DNA from: Anoplolepis gracilipes
Taxonomy: Eukaryota; Arthropoda; Insecta; Hymenoptera; Formicidae
DNA length: 64,000 bases
Direction: 5' to 3'
Assembly: GCF_047496725.1 (NCBI RefSeq)
Contig: NC_132973.1
Location: 7,353,233-7,417,232 of the forward strand
Part shown: in pieces, positions 63,818 through 64,000 of the stretch
Layout: each line of letters starts with the position of its first letter
How positions within the stretch are numbered: the stretch's first letter is position 1
The notes under the pieces: model-generated
Database searches by the model: none
What the model saw: the letters and a program-made list of their open reading frames with translations, nothing else
What the model was told of the DNA's origin: nothing
Translations under genes and position numbers: made by a program

Positions 63818-64000
63818 ATATAACGCATGCATGCGACAAAATTAATTCAGCGTATCGTATTAGCTTCTCTCGCTTTATATGCGTTAAAATTCGACGAAAG
63901 TACTGGATCACAATTTTTAAATAGCAACGTCGAGTTGAAGATGAAAAAACTTACATGCTGTTTGTACGTCCAGAGATCTGGGCCATCAATTTACTATTGT

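Larger units (their letters stand above)
61141..64000. other. right end of window, no exon recognised
   Basis: AT-rich with a CA microsatellite (62319-62362), a GA/GGGGA tract (63773-63817) and GC-richer patches at 61800-62050 and 63400-63760. An octamer in reverse orientation, ATTTGCAT, lies at 62634. The metalloproteinase catalytic exons are not seen, so they should lie to the right of this window. Confidence 0.55.

Noticed and set aside
63955..64000. Minus-strand exon edge with GTAAGT donor at the right end of the window
   Set aside because: GTAAGT is expected some 20 times per strand in DNA of this composition. The short open frame cut by the window end gives no family match.

Overview
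The window looks like nuclear DNA of an insect, most likely a hymenopteran and possibly an ant. The base composition is strongly AT-rich, broken by short CpG-rich islands of a few hundred bases. Dinucleotide microsatellites (TA, GA/CT, CA) and long A/T tracts are common, introns have GT..AG borders, and there are almost no long reading frames. The species assignment is inference from this texture, not from a marker gene.

The only gene I can name with confidence is a matrix metalloproteinase (MMP) on the + strand, represented by two consecutive coding exons (9434-9535 and 11436-11605). Together they encode most of the peptidoglycan-binding-like prodomain, the cysteine switch (AKRCGLPD), a furin-type activation site (RTRHKR) and the first residues of the catalytic domain. 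In spacing and wording this resembles the furin-activated, membrane-type MMPs (MMP17/MMP25 of vertebrates, Mmp2-type of insects). The signal-peptide exon and the zinc-binding catalytic, hinge, hemopexin and anchor exons were not found. The next intron therefore appears to run from 11606 past the right edge, more than 52 kb, unless a small exon was missed. Bases 1-9433 are the 5' flank or a further long intron.

The rest is non-coding or unrecognised. The clearest structures are mobile elements: (1) an 1801-bp foldback element at 21682-23482, with arms of about 670 bp, inside a 9-bp target duplication, as in Mutator-like elements; (2) two TA-flanked MITE-like elements (9564-10134, 50823-51384) and a third, asymmetrical one (about 30340-30708); (3) a perfect 112-bp-arm palindrome at 46973-47201, followed by a second, diverged hairpin element (about 47370-47695). 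A 155-bp tandem duplication lies at 5501-5809.

Between these are CpG/GC-richer islands that look more constrained than the AT-rich background, for example 6830-7110, 12180-12610, 13860-14270, 25770-26000, 36130-36870, 44390-44870, 45400-45660, 47900-48200, 50400-50720 and several from 57.0 to 61.1 kb. They are candidates for intronic enhancers, alternative promoters or unrecognised exons. One of them (25882-25950, minus strand) could be the last coding exon of a GPI-anchored protein gene. I found no rRNA, tRNA, CRISPR array or intact transposase, and no convincing novel multi-gene system.
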